Part shown: positions 37,176 through 46,158 of the stretch, one piece after another | Position numbering within the stretch: position 1 is the first letter of the stretch | Layout of the letters: every line of letters starts with the position of its first letter | Assembly (NCBI GenBank): GCA_963774195.1 | Contig: CAVZDY010000003.1 | Location: 62,001 to 126,000, forward strand | Source of the DNA: Roseiarcus sp963774195 | Lineage (GTDB): Bacteria > Pseudomonadota > Alphaproteobacteria > Rhizobiales > Beijerinckiaceae | Length of the DNA: 64,000 nt | Reading direction: 5' to 3' | Made by a program: the position numbers and the translations under genes | The notes under the pieces: generated by a model | Told to the model about the DNA's origin: nothing | Database searches by the model: none | The model's input: the letters and a program-made list of their open reading frames with translations, nothing else

Positions 37176-37889
37176 CTATCGGCTAACGTCGGAGGCGGCG
37201 GCGAGGATGGGGCCGGTGTCCGCGGTCTGGACGAGCACGGCGTCCGCTAAGCCTGGCGTCGTGGCGGCGGGCAGGGGAAGGCGTTCCGCCTCGCCCCTCC
37301 ATTTGCCGAGACGAACCATCTGCCGCACCACATTGACGTGCGGCAAAGTCCGGCCGGCGTTTTCGCCGCGGCGCACTGCCGCCTCGACGATGCCCGGCTG
37401 GTAGCGCGCGAGCCAGACGTCGGCGCCCTGCGGCGGGGCCGATCCGGCGGCGATCGCAACTGCGCCGGGCTCGAAGGTCACCGCCGGCCCGCTGCCTCCC
37501 CGATCGGCGCGGCTCGCGAGGCTCGCCATTTCGCCATCCTCGAGACCGGTCCCGTCGGCGCGTCCGTTGACGACGATCTGCGGCGTGAAGACTTCGGAAT
37601 GGCGAAGCGCCTTGGCGTAGGCCCATTGCCGCGCGGTGAATTCCGGCTTGGCGAACGTGTCCTTCCAGCCGAGGCTATCCCAATAGTCGACGGCGAAGGT
37701 CAGGGCGAGGGCGTCCTTGCGCTCGGCGAAGCGAATGAGATTGGCGTTGGCGGGCGGGCAGGACGAGCAGCCCTGGCTCTCGAAAAGCTCGATCACCACG
37801 GGACGCCCGGCGTCGGCGGCGAAAGCGGGGCCGCCGGCCGCCCCAATGAAGGCGAGGGCGGCGGCGATTCGATGCGAGCGTCTGAGCAT
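37176..37889 (-). CDS. DUF1223 secreted thioredoxin-fold protein
   Basis: 237 residues with a Sec signal peptide ('AAALAFIGAAGGPAFAAD'). The mature start 'RPVVIELFESQGCSSCPPAN' carries a CSSC motif at the thioredoxin-like active-site position and is the DUF1223 signature; 'VDYWDSLGWKDTF' and 'FTPQIVVNGRADGTG' also fit. Predicted periplasmic; a redox role is suggested by fold but not shown for the family. Confidence 0.9.
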   Translation of the reverse strand: MLRRSHRIAAALAFIGAAGGPAFAADAGRPVVIELFESQGCSSCPPANANLIRFAERKDALALTFAVDYWDSLGWKDTFAKPEFTARQWAYAKALRHSEVFTPQIVVNGRADGTGLEDGEMASLASRADRGGSGPAVTFEPGAVAIAAGSAPPQGADVWLARYQPGIVEAAVRRGENAGRTLPHVNVVRQMVRLGKWRGEAERLPLPAATTPGLADAVLVQTADTGPILAAASDVSR

Positions 37890-38064
37890 GGGGCGACTCC
37901 TGATCGGTCGGCGGTGGTTCTCCTCTGTCGCGATGGGGGCCCCCTGCGTTACGCGGGCGCCGTGCTACGCTTCTCAATTGTCGCGCGCTCGGGGCGAAAA
38001 GCCGGCCTCCACTTTTTCGCCGGGCGCTCTATGGTCGCGGCGATCGCTTCCCCCGGATTGTTCG

Positions 38065-38808
38065 ATGGCGCGCACCGATTTCACGACCCCTCGTCTCCTT
38101 CTCGCCGATGATCTCTCCGAGGGGGCGACGGCGACGCTGTCGCACGAGGAAGCGAACTACCTCCTCAATGTGCTGCGGCTCGGCCCCGGCGCGCGCGTTC
38201 TCGTGTTCAACGGCCGCGACGGCGAATTCGCCGCAACGATAGCCAACGCTGCGCGGAAAAATGCGATGCTGGCGGTCGGCGCTCAGCTCCGCCCCCAGGA
38301 GTACCCGCCGGACGTCGACTATCTCTTCGCGCCGCTGAAACATGCGCGGCTCGACTACGTCGCCCAGAAGGCGGTCGAGATGGGGGCGCGCCGCCTCCTG
38401 CCGGTGATCACTCGCCGCACCCAGGCGACGCGGGTCAATATCGAGCGGCTGCGCGCCAATGCGCGCGAAGCGGCCGAGCAATGCGGCGTGATCTGGCTGC
38501 CCGAGATCGAGCCCGAGCAGCGTCTCGACAAGGCGCTCGCCAATTGGCCGGCCGAGCGTTTGCTGGTGTTCTGCGACGAGGATGCGCCGCTCGCCAACCC
38601 GATTGCAGCGCTCGCGACGGCGAAGCCGACCGCCGGCGTCACCCTGCTGATCGGCCCGGAGGGGGGCTTCGACGAGGCGGAGCGCGCAGCGATCGTCCGG
38701 CTGCCGCGGGTGGTCCGCCTGAACCTCGGGCCGCGCATTCTGCGTGCCGACACGGCGGCCGTCGCGGCGCTCGCGCTCATCCAGGCGCAATACGGCGATT
38801 GGCGGTAA
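38065..38808 (+). CDS. rsmE: 16S rRNA m3U1498 methyltransferase
   Basis: 247 residues. SPOUT-class methyltransferase that modifies U1498 of 16S rRNA. N-terminal PUA-like part ('LSHEEANYLLNVLRLGPGAR'), then the knotted domain with 'RRLLPVITRRTQA', the SAM-binding 'TLLIGPEGGFDEAERA' and 'LGPRILRADTAAVAALAL'. Start ATG 38065 gives the normal length; upstream open frame is not needed. Confidence 0.95.
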   Translation: MARTDFTTPRLLLADDLSEGATATLSHEEANYLLNVLRLGPGARVLVFNGRDGEFAATIANAARKNAMLAVGAQLRPQEYPPDVDYLFAPLKHARLDYVAQKAVEMGARRLLPVITRRTQATRVNIERLRANAREAAEQCGVIWLPEIEPEQRLDKALANWPAERLLVFCDEDAPLANPIAALATAKPTAGVTLLIGPEGGFDEAERAAIVRLPRVVRLNLGPRILRADTAAVAALALIQAQYGDWR

Positions 38809-38905
38809 AATTGTGTTGCTTTTGAGTCACGGTTCCACGCGCCGGGCGCTGCGCGGGCGTCGCCGCCTTGACGGCGCCTTATGTTGCCGTAACACTTCCA
38901 TAACC

Positions 38906-39295
38906 ATGAAGCGATTCGAGGAAACGGGTCTCGCCACGTGGTTGGCGATTTGCGCCCTGGCGAGTGGACTCGCCGTAGGGTCAGCTTGCGCTGGCGACGC
39001 CCAGGCGCCCGCAGAGCCGATAAATACGGCAAACCGCAATCATTGCAGCGCCCTCGGCGAGGGGTTCTTCCCCGTCAACGGATCCGACGCCTGCATCCGA
39101 ATCAGCGGCTACGTCGCCGCCGGGACGGATTTCGGCGGCGGTCTTCGCCCGGCGCACGCGCCGGCGCCATTCGACGCGTCGACGACCTCGGCGGTCCATA
39201 CCTACACGGGCGTCAGCGTCGACGCCCAATTCGATACGCCGATGGGCCCGGGCGTGATCCATGTCGACGGCGGCCGGCACGATTTCGGGCCGTAG
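38906..39295 (+). CDS. Short porin-like exported protein
   Basis: 129 residues. A signal peptide is likely ('LAICALASGLAVGSACA'). The segment 'CSALGEGFFPVNGSDACIRI' with two Cys followed by 'SGYVAAGTDFGGG' closely follows the N-terminus of alphaproteobacterial porins, where a disulfide precedes the first strand. A few strand-like segments follow and the frame then stops, far short of a 16-strand barrel. It is therefore either a truncated porin gene or a small derivative. No downstream frame resumes a porin. Confidence 0.5.
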   Translation: MKRFEETGLATWLAICALASGLAVGSACAGDAQAPAEPINTANRNHCSALGEGFFPVNGSDACIRISGYVAAGTDFGGGLRPAHAPAPFDASTTSAVHTYTGVSVDAQFDTPMGPGVIHVDGGRHDFGP

Positions 39296-39354
39296 GCCTT
39301 CCGGCCTTTGAGCCACGGGGCGCGCTTGAGATCGCCAGGCCCACCGTTCCCCCG

Positions 39355-39490
39355 CTACAGCGGGCTTCGGTCGTCCTGCCCGGCCTTGAGCCGGGCATCC
39401 ACGCCGGGCCGCCTCGACAATTCCTGGGACGCTGCCGCCGCGGCGCCGCGCGGATGGCCGGGACGAGCCCGGCCAAGACGCTTGGTCGCT
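39355..39490. repeat. Dispersed intergenic repeat (CCCGGC-rich)
   Basis: The stretch around 'CTGCCCGGCCTTGAGCCGGG' and 'GGCCGGGACGAGCCCGGCC' forms two hairpins, a form repeated between genes in many Hyphomicrobiales genomes. It lies between the porin-like gene and a convergent cytochrome gene, and may serve as transcript end. Confidence 0.5.
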
Positions 39491-39509
39491 CCCAACCTCG
39501 GCGCAAGTC

Positions 39510-39902
39510 TCACCGCTTCTTGCCGTTCCCGTCGAACTGCTTGAGATAGGCGATCACATTGGCGATATCTGCGTCGGACGTCAGGCCGGGAAAGGCCATT
39601 TTGGTGCCCGGCACTTTCCCCTGGGGGTTCCTCAAATAGGCCGTGAGCGTCGCGTCGTCCCAGACGAGGCCTGACGACTTGTTGGCGTCGGAATAGTGAT
39701 AGTCGGCGATGGAGCCGGCGGGCCGGTCGACGACCCCATTGAGCACCGGGCCGACCATGTTCCGCGCGTCCTCGCCCACCTCGTGGCAGGCCCGGCACCG
39801 TCTGAAAACATGCTCGCCCGCAGCGGCGTCTTGGGCCGCGGCCGCGCTCGCAGAGGCGATGAGCGCCACGGCCGCGATCGGCAAAAATCTCGACAAGTCC
39901 AT
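39510..39902 (-). CDS. Small c-type cytochrome (class I, c2-like)
   Basis: 130 residues from ATG 39902 ('MDLSRFLPIAAVALIAS', signal peptide ending near 'AAAAQDA'). Haem-binding CRACH in 'VFRRCRACHEVGED', 'NMVGPVLNGVVDRPAG' in the loop, and axial Met in 'PGTKMAFPGL'. Periplasmic mono-haem electron carrier of the cytochrome c2/c550 type. An open frame extends upstream but without a signal peptide. Confidence 0.9.
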   Translation of the reverse strand: MDLSRFLPIAAVALIASASAAAAQDAAAGEHVFRRCRACHEVGEDARNMVGPVLNGVVDRPAGSIADYHYSDANKSSGLVWDDATLTAYLRNPQGKVPGTKMAFPGLTSDADIANVIAYLKQFDGNGKKR

Positions 39903-40055
39903 GGCGTCGTTCACGTTTCTCTGTGGGTTGATTGCCGCCTCGATTAGCAGTGGCTGGGGACGAGCGCTAGTCGGCATGCAAGCCGCCCTTGCCGATCGAG
40001 CGGGCTGCTATAAGACCTGCGCTTATACAATTCGCGGCGCGAAAGGACTCGCCCC

Positions 40056-40943
40056 ATGGCCCTCGTCAGCATGACCGGCTTTGCGCGCGCCGTCGGCGTC
40101 TATGGCGCCTGGCGCTGGACGATCGAGCTCAAATGCGTCAACGCCAAGGGGCTCGATCTGCGCCTCAGAGTTCCCTCTAGCCTCGATCGCATCGAAGGCG
40201 AGGCGCGGGCGCGGCTCGGCAAGGGGCTGGCGCGCGGCTCGTGTTTTGCGACCATTTCAACCCAGCGCGACACGGCCGCCGCCGAGGCCCGCATCGACAA
40301 GCAGGCGCTCGCCTCGATCCTCGCCGCCGCGCGCGAGGCGGCCGCCGCGGCGGGCGTCGCGCCGCCGACGATGGACGGCGTGCTGGCGGTGCGCGGCGTC
40401 GTCGAGGTCGCCGAGGCGAGCGACGACGAGGCGACGATGGCGGCGGTCGCCGCCGGCGCGCTCGCCAGCCTCGACACGGCGATTGCGGCGCTGACCGTCG
40501 CCCGCGCCGCCGAGGGCGCCGCGCTGCAGACGGTGCTCGAGGAGCGGCTCGATTCGATCGCCGCTCTGACCCAGGCGGCCGACGACAATCCCGCGCGCAA
40601 GCCCGAGGCGGTGCGCGCGCGGCTCGCCCAGGCGGTCGCCGCGCTGATGGACGCCTCGCGCGGATTTGACGAGAACCGCCTGCACCAGGAGGCGATTCTG
40701 CTCGCCGCCAAGGCCGACGTCCGCGAAGAGCTGGACCGCCTGAAGACTCACGTCGTCGCCGCCCGCGCGCTGATCGGGGAGGGCGGGCCGGTTGGGCGCC
40801 GGCTCGACTTTCTCGCCCAGGAGCTCGGCCGCGAGGCCAATACGCTCTGCGCCAAGGCGAACGACGTCTCGCTCACCGCACACGGACTTGAACTGCGCGC
40901 GCAAATCGAGCAATTGCGCGAGCAGGTGCAGAACATCGAATGA
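40056..40943 (+). CDS. yicC: YicC-family endoribonuclease-like protein
   Basis: 295 residues. Typical N-terminus 'MALVSMTGFARA' and conserved C-terminal block 'GRRLDFLAQELGREANTLCAKAN'. The family has been shown in E. coli to cleave RNA and affect small-RNA stability. Its stop overlaps the start of gmk by four bases (ATGA), the usual yicC-gmk pair. Confidence 0.95.
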   Translation: MALVSMTGFARAVGVYGAWRWTIELKCVNAKGLDLRLRVPSSLDRIEGEARARLGKGLARGSCFATISTQRDTAAAEARIDKQALASILAAAREAAAAAGVAPPTMDGVLAVRGVVEVAEASDDEATMAAVAAGALASLDTAIAALTVARAAEGAALQTVLEERLDSIAALTQAADDNPARKPEAVRARLAQAVAALMDASRGFDENRLHQEAILLAAKADVREELDRLKTHVVAARALIGEGGPVGRRLDFLAQELGREANTLCAKANDVSLTAHGLELRAQIEQLREQVQNIE

Positions 40944-41584
40944 ACCGGGACGTGGCGATGCGCCGACGCGGCATGATCTTGATTCTGTCCTCGCCCTCCG
41001 GGGCGGGCAAGACGACGCTGACGCGCATGCTGCTGCAGGACAAATCGCTCGACCTGACGCTGTCGATCTCGGTGACGACGCGCGCACGCCGCTCGTCCGA
41101 GGCCGACGGCATTCACTACCATTTCATCAGCCGCCACAAGTTCGACGTCCTCAAATCCGCTGGCGACCTGCTCGAATCCGCCGAAGTGCACGGCAGCTTC
41201 TACGGCACGCCGCGCGGGCCGGTGGACGACGTGCTCGCCGAAGGGCGCGACATGCTGTTCGACATCGATTGGCAGGGCGCCCAGCAGGTGCGCGAGGCGC
41301 TCGGCGCCGATGTCGTCAGCATCTTCATCCTGCCGCCATCGATGGCGGAGTTGCGGGCGCGGCTCGAACGGCGCGCCGAGGATTCTGCGTCGACGATCGA
41401 CAAGCGGCTCGACAACGCCAAGCGCGAAATCCAGCGCTGGCGCCAATACGATTACGTCGTCGTCAACGACGATTTGCAGAGCTCCTACGCCCAGGTCGTC
41501 GCCATCATCAGGGCCGAACGCGTACGCTGCTCCCGCCTCGCCGAGGGCGCGGAGGGGTTCGTCGAGGACCTGCTGAAGAGCTGA
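40940..41584 (+). CDS. gmk: Guanylate kinase
   Basis: 214 residues. Phosphorylates GMP to GDP with ATP. P-loop 'SSPSGAGKTTLTRML', GMP-binding 'SVTTRARRSSEADGIHYHFI', 'GSFYGTPRGPVDD' and 'FDIDWQGAQQVRE' are all present. Coupled to yicC by start/stop overlap; ATG 40958 is a possible alternative start. Confidence 0.97.
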   Translation: MNRDVAMRRRGMILILSSPSGAGKTTLTRMLLQDKSLDLTLSISVTTRARRSSEADGIHYHFISRHKFDVLKSAGDLLESAEVHGSFYGTPRGPVDDVLAEGRDMLFDIDWQGAQQVREALGADVVSIFILPPSMAELRARLERRAEDSASTIDKRLDNAKREIQRWRQYDYVVVNDDLQSSYAQVVAIIRAERVRCSRLAEGAEGFVEDLLKS

Positions 41585-41593
41585 CGCGCGCCG

Positions 41594-44500
41594 TCACCAC
41601 ACCTTCTGCAACACGGCGGAGCCGGCGTAGCTCGTGGTCGTCGAGGCGAAGTCGCCGTCGAATTTGGCGAGGACCGACCAGCCGTTGGCGAAGCGATATT
41701 CGAGCCCGGCGGTGATGAGCGCGCTGTTCGGCGCGGGCTTCGCGGTATTGATCAGGAAGGACGATCCGGGCAGCTGCTGAAAGAAGGCGCTGGCCGTGCT
41801 TTCATTGTCGAAGTCATGCGCCCAGGCCGCGCGGGAATAGAATTTCAGCGCGCCCGATGAAATCGGCAGGTCGGCGTCGAACCACGCGCCGAGCTCGGTG
41901 CGCACCGTGTAATCATCGCTCGCCGCGTAAGAGAGCGCGAACTGCTGGGACGAGCCGGGCGCGGCGTATTCCGAATAAGCGGGCAGGAACATGCCCTGCG
42001 CCTGAACCGCCGCATAGGGCGTCACGCCGAAGCCCGCCGGCAGGCCGCCGAACGTCGGCAACCGATAGCCGCCCTCGAGCCGCGAGGAGAGGACATTGGC
42101 ATCGAAGTTCGCGTCGAGCTTGTCCGATCCGGTGAGCGTCACGACGCGGCTGGTCGTCACGTCGTGCCAGGCGTAGGCGAGCGCGCCGGAGAGATAGGCC
42201 GGCCCGGAATGGCTCGATCCATAAATGGCGGCCTGCGCCATGCCGGATTGGCCCGAGCCCATGCCCTGGTCCAATTGCCAGTTGGTGACGCCGCCGCCGA
42301 GCGCGAGGCCGACGATGGCGTTGGCCGCGACATGATCGTCGACGCCAGCGGCAAAACCGACGATCTGGCTCGTTACCCCAGCGGCGCCGGACGCAGCGTC
42401 GCCAGCGACCGAACCGACGCCGCCATAGCTCGCGCCCCAGGCCGTGAACTGCGGCGGCGGGGCCGGCCGACCCGCGGGAATGACGGCCGCGGCGCGCGCC
42501 GCCAGCGGATCCTCGGCATAGGCGAGCTCCGGCGTTCCACCGCCATTCGGGCCGAAGCCGCTGTCGCGTCCGTCGGCGAAGGGGTTCAGCGCCATATTGA
42601 GCAGCATGTCGCCGGCGAGAAAGCCGACCGGAGCGAAGGCGCCGCCCGGCTGGCCGCCGAGCTGATTGGCCGCGACGTTCAGGGCGCCGCCCGACTGCGT
42701 CATGAGATATTGGAGATCCAATGGCACCGTTTCACCCGCCAGGACCGAGGCGTTGATCGCGCCGGCGACGTTCTGTGCGTTGCCTGGCGCGCTTGACGGC
42801 AGGGCCAGCGTGATCGCGTAGCTTGGGATCGACAGCATGACGTCGCCGCCGGCATAGGAGAGCGTCGGCGGGCCGCCCTGAGAAGCGATCTTTTCGGCGC
42901 TGTACACGCGCTCTACCGCCACCAAGGGATTGAAGGCGCCCGACAGGTTGGTCGCCGCGAGGATCGGCAAAGTCGCAGCCGAGACTTTGCCGAGGGCCGC
43001 CCGCGGCGCCCATACCACCGTGGCGCCGCCGAGCGTTGCGCTCCCGTTTACAATCGTTTCCGACGCTTGTGCGCCAAAGGCGCCGACGACGTAATACGCG
43101 CCTGGCGCAAAGGAGAGATTGCCGAAAATCTGCATCGCGCCAGGGGCGCCCGGCATTCCGGGCTCAAGCACGCCGCCTCGTGCAATCGCGACGGTCGAAT
43201 CGATTGTAGCAAGTCCGGCGAGCTCGCCGCCGGCATTGACTGCGACATTCGACGATCTGCCAAGCGTGCCCTCGATCGTCAAGCGACCGCCATCGATTGT
43301 CGTCGGGCCGGAATAGCTGTCGGTCCCGAAAAATGTCTCAAGCGTCTCCTGACCGCCCGTCAGTGTCAGGCCGCCGCTGCCCGTAATGGCGCCGGCGTAG
43401 TCGCCGCTTGCATGGGTGAGGGTCAGGGTGTTGGCGCCGAGCGCCACGGTGTCGGCGAGGAGCGTCACGAACTCGGGGCCGAACTTGAAGGAGGGCTGAT
43501 CGGCGCCCGAAAGCGATGCGATCGAAACGCCTGATGTCGCCCCCGAAATATCGAAGACGCCGTCCGCCGACAGGTTGACGCCGCTCGAACCCGCGATGCT
43601 GCCGGGGCCGACCAGCGCCAGCTTGCCGCCAGCGACGGTCGTCGCCCCGGTATAGGTGTTGGTTCCGCTCAAAGTCGCCGAACCGCTGCTCGTGATCGAG
43701 ACGCCGCCGGGGCCAGAGATGACGCCCGCAAGGCCCAGCGGCCCGTCGGCCGCGCCGATCACGAGGGGCGACGCGCTTGTCGTCGTGAGGTTGGCGTCGG
43801 TGACGAAATTGGGCGTGTAGCCGATCGCTTGTCCCGCCAGATTGAACAGCACCGAATTCTGCATGAAAAAGCCGATGCCCAGGATGGAGTCATCGGCCCC
43901 GTTGGCCGTCTCGACGGCATAGGGCGAAATCGGCGCGCCGCTCTTGGGGGACTTCACAGAATAGGTGGTCGTCGTCGAGCCGCTGACGCCGTCGGAGATC
44001 GTCAGCTTCGAGCCGGCAGGCCAATAGGCGCTTCCCGAGAGATTTTTATTCTTGATGACGTTGTCCGCGGTGCCGGTGTCGAACAGAGTCGGCTGCGTGT
44101 AGGAAGCCGTGCTCCCCTGCGGGCCAGTCAGCGTAACCGTCGTCTGAATGCCGTACTGCGCCAGGCTCTTCGCGCCCGAATTGGGGAAGCTCGTGCCGGT
44201 CGCCGTCGCGGTGAGCGTGTCGACAGGCTTGAATTGCGCGAGAACCGCCGGCGTCAGTCCGAGGATCACGCAAGGATTGCAAGCGGTGACGGCGTTCGCG
44301 GCCTGCGTCCCGTTGGCGGCGACGACATAGCCGGCGCTCGCGCCGGGAACCACCGCCTGGCCGAGGACGCTGCCGCTCGTCACGGAGCTGGTGTTGGTCG
44401 TCGTGCCGGGGAGGGAGCTCGCGACGGTGTCCGCCCCGAAAATCCCGTAATAGCCGCCGAAGCTCCCATAGGCCCCGAGCGGCTCAGAAATGTTGTAGGT

Positions 44501-44980
44501 GACGCCCTGGTTGGTGTGGCTGGTGACCGCGGTCATCAGGAAGTTCGACGATGCGCCACTCGTCGTCGCATTCAGGGTGACGCTCGGCGACGACTGCGAA
44601 TTCTGCGCATAGAAAGTCAGCGACGGGGTGGCGACGACATTGCCGACGAAGGTGTTGGTCACGACGGTGTCGCCGTAGCGGTACATAACGCCGGTCGGCA
44701 GACCGTTGGGGTAAGCCGCGGTCGACGAGGCCATGCTCTCGGGCACGCTGTCGAAGGCGCTCGCCGAGTAATAGGCGTTGAACTGAGACGATCCCGTATC
44801 GAACAGATAGGGCCGCGGCGCCTGGCCGTCGATGCCGACGTTGACAACGAGGATCGTGCCGGCCGCGGCTTGCTCGAACTGGAGCGGAACGTTGACGGAT
44901 TGCGCGCTCGCCGCCGTCGAGACGCCAAAACTGGCCGCCAGCCCCAGCCCCGCGGCTCTCGAAACCCCGCTGCGCCCCAT
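41594..44980 (-). CDS. Autotransporter with pepsin-like aspartic protease passenger
   Basis: 1128 residues. Signal peptide ('GLGLAASFGVSTAASAQ'). Residues about 30-400 look like a complete bilobal A1-type aspartic protease: first catalytic motif Asp61 in 'PYLFDTGSSQFNAYY', a flap-like segment ('VMYRYGDTVVTNTFVG'), second motif Asp301 in 'PTLFDTGTADNVI', and the pepsin-like closing strand 'SILGIGFFMQNSVLFNLAG'. Next come autotransporter beta-helix repeats ('GTNTYTGATTVAGGKLAL', 'GTDSYSGPTTIDGGRLTI'), then a C-terminal beta-barrel of about 270 residues ending in 'LQKVW' with the terminal aromatic. The barrel inserts in the outer membrane and the passenger is carried to the cell surface. Protease activity is inferred from the two DTG motifs. 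It is transcribed alone, convergent with gmk. Confidence 0.85.
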   Translation of the reverse strand: MGRSGVSRAAGLGLAASFGVSTAASAQSVNVPLQFEQAAAGTILVVNVGIDGQAPRPYLFDTGSSQFNAYYSASAFDSVPESMASSTAAYPNGLPTGVMYRYGDTVVTNTFVGNVVATPSLTFYAQNSQSSPSVTLNATTSGASSNFLMTAVTSHTNQGVTYNISEPLGAYGSFGGYYGIFGADTVASSLPGTTTNTSSVTSGSVLGQAVVPGASAGYVVAANGTQAANAVTACNPCVILGLTPAVLAQFKPVDTLTATATGTSFPNSGAKSLAQYGIQTTVTLTGPQGSTASYTQPTLFDTGTADNVIKNKNLSGSAYWPAGSKLTISDGVSGSTTTTYSVKSPKSGAPISPYAVETANGADDSILGIGFFMQNSVLFNLAGQAIGYTPNFVTDANLTTTSASPLVIGAADGPLGLAGVISGPGGVSITSSGSATLSGTNTYTGATTVAGGKLALVGPGSIAGSSGVNLSADGVFDISGATSGVSIASLSGADQPSFKFGPEFVTLLADTVALGANTLTLTHASGDYAGAITGSGGLTLTGGQETLETFFGTDSYSGPTTIDGGRLTIEGTLGRSSNVAVNAGGELAGLATIDSTVAIARGGVLEPGMPGAPGAMQIFGNLSFAPGAYYVVGAFGAQASETIVNGSATLGGATVVWAPRAALGKVSAATLPILAATNLSGAFNPLVAVERVYSAEKIASQGGPPTLSYAGGDVMLSIPSYAITLALPSSAPGNAQNVAGAINASVLAGETVPLDLQYLMTQSGGALNVAANQLGGQPGGAFAPVGFLAGDMLLNMALNPFADGRDSGFGPNGGGTPELAYAEDPLAARAAAVIPAGRPAPPPQFTAWGASYGGVGSVAGDAASGAAGVTSQIVGFAAGVDDHVAANAIVGLALGGGVTNWQLDQGMGSGQSGMAQAAIYGSSHSGPAYLSGALAYAWHDVTTSRVVTLTGSDKLDANFDANVLSSRLEGGYRLPTFGGLPAGFGVTPYAAVQAQGMFLPAYSEYAAPGSSQQFALSYAASDDYTVRTELGAWFDADLPISSGALKFYSRAAWAHDFDNESTASAFFQQLPGSSFLINTAKPAPNSALITAGLEYRFANGWSVLAKFDGDFASTTTSYAGSAVLQKVW

Positions 44981-45157
44981 AACGCCCCCTCGACCGTAAC
45001 GCGCAATGTTAATATTTTGTTATACCAAGTTTTGAAAGGGGTTTTCGGGGCGACGACCTCGCGCGAGGGCAACTCCGCGCGCGAGGGGCAGGGCGTAGCG
45101 CAAAGCAGCGCGAAAGCGCATATAGGGGCGCGCAACCCGCCGGACCGACAGGAGACC

Positions 45158-46156
45158 ATGTCGCTAGGATTCGATTTCCGATTTTCCATCGCCCCAATGA
45201 TGGACTGGACTGACCGGCATTGTCGCGCCTTCCATCGGCTGTTGACGCGCCGCGCGCGGCTCTACTCGGAGATGGTGACGGCGGATGCGGTGGTGTTCGG
45301 GCCGCGTGAGCGGCTGCTCGGCTTTACGGATTGCGAGGGGCCGGTCGCCCTGCAGCTCGGCGGCGCGGAGCCTGCGCGTCTCGCCGAAGCGGCGCGCATA
45401 GGCGCCGATTTCGGCTATGACGAAGTGAACCTCAATTGCGGCTGCCCCTCGGACCGAGTGCAGAACGGCCGCTTCGGCGCCTGCCTGATGCGCGAGCCAG
45501 AACGGGTCGCCGAATGCGTCGCGGCGATGGTGAAGGCGGTTCCCGAGCTGCCGATCACCGTCAAATGCCGCATCGGCGTCGACGAACAGGAGCCGCGCGA
45601 GGCGCTGTTCACGCTCGTGGCCGCGGTCAAGGCGGCCGGCGCGGCGGCGGTGATCGTCCATGCGCGCAAGGCCTGGCTCGAGGGCCTGAGCCCCAAGGAC
45701 AACCGCACCATTCCGCCGCTAGATTATCGCCTCGTCTACGAACTCAAGGCGGCGCATCCCGATCTGCCGGTCGCCATCAACGGCGGCGTCGCGGACCTTG
45801 TCGCGGCGCGCGAGCATCTTGCGCGTCTCGACGGCGTGATGGTCGGCCGCGCCGCTTACCAGAACCCCGAGATGCTGCTCGGAGTCGATGCGGAAATCTA
45901 CGGCGAGCCGGCGCCGTTCGCCGACGCCTTCGAGGCGGTCGAGGCCTATCTGCCCTATGTCGAGCGCCAGCTCGCGCTCGGGGTGCGCCTGCATGACATG
46001 ACGCGCCACATGCTCGGCCTGTTCGCCGGCCGTCCCGGCGCGCGCCTCTATCGCCAGCGGCTCGCAACGCTCGCGCCGCGGCGGGACGCCGGGCTTTCCG
46101 TGTTGCGCGAGGCGGTCGCCGTGGTGCAGCGCGTCCCGCTCGCCGAAGCAGTCTGA
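45158..46156 (+). CDS. dusA: tRNA-dihydrouridine synthase A
   Basis: 332 residues from ATG 45158 with AGGAG upstream. FMN-dependent enzyme reducing uridines 20/20a in the tRNA D-loop. Signatures: 'FSIAPMMDWTDRHCR', 'YDEVNLNCGCPSDRVQ' with the catalytic Cys in 'GRFGACLM', 'IVHARKAWLEGLSP' and 'VMVGRAAYQNP'. The DusA-specific 'MMDWTD' start separates it from DusB/C. An open frame runs far upstream but belongs to the antisense of the autotransporter. Confidence 0.95.
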   Translation: MSLGFDFRFSIAPMMDWTDRHCRAFHRLLTRRARLYSEMVTADAVVFGPRERLLGFTDCEGPVALQLGGAEPARLAEAARIGADFGYDEVNLNCGCPSDRVQNGRFGACLMREPERVAECVAAMVKAVPELPITVKCRIGVDEQEPREALFTLVAAVKAAGAAAVIVHARKAWLEGLSPKDNRTIPPLDYRLVYELKAAHPDLPVAINGGVADLVAAREHLARLDGVMVGRAAYQNPEMLLGVDAEIYGEPAPFADAFEAVEAYLPYVERQLALGVRLHDMTRHMLGLFAGRPGARLYRQRLATLAPRRDAGLSVLREAVAVVQRVPLAEAV

Positions 46157-46158
46157 GC

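Noticed and set aside
43829..45157. Long upstream extension of the dusA frame
   Set aside because: It is antisense to the autotransporter gene; dusA has a proper start at 45158 with AGGAG upstream.
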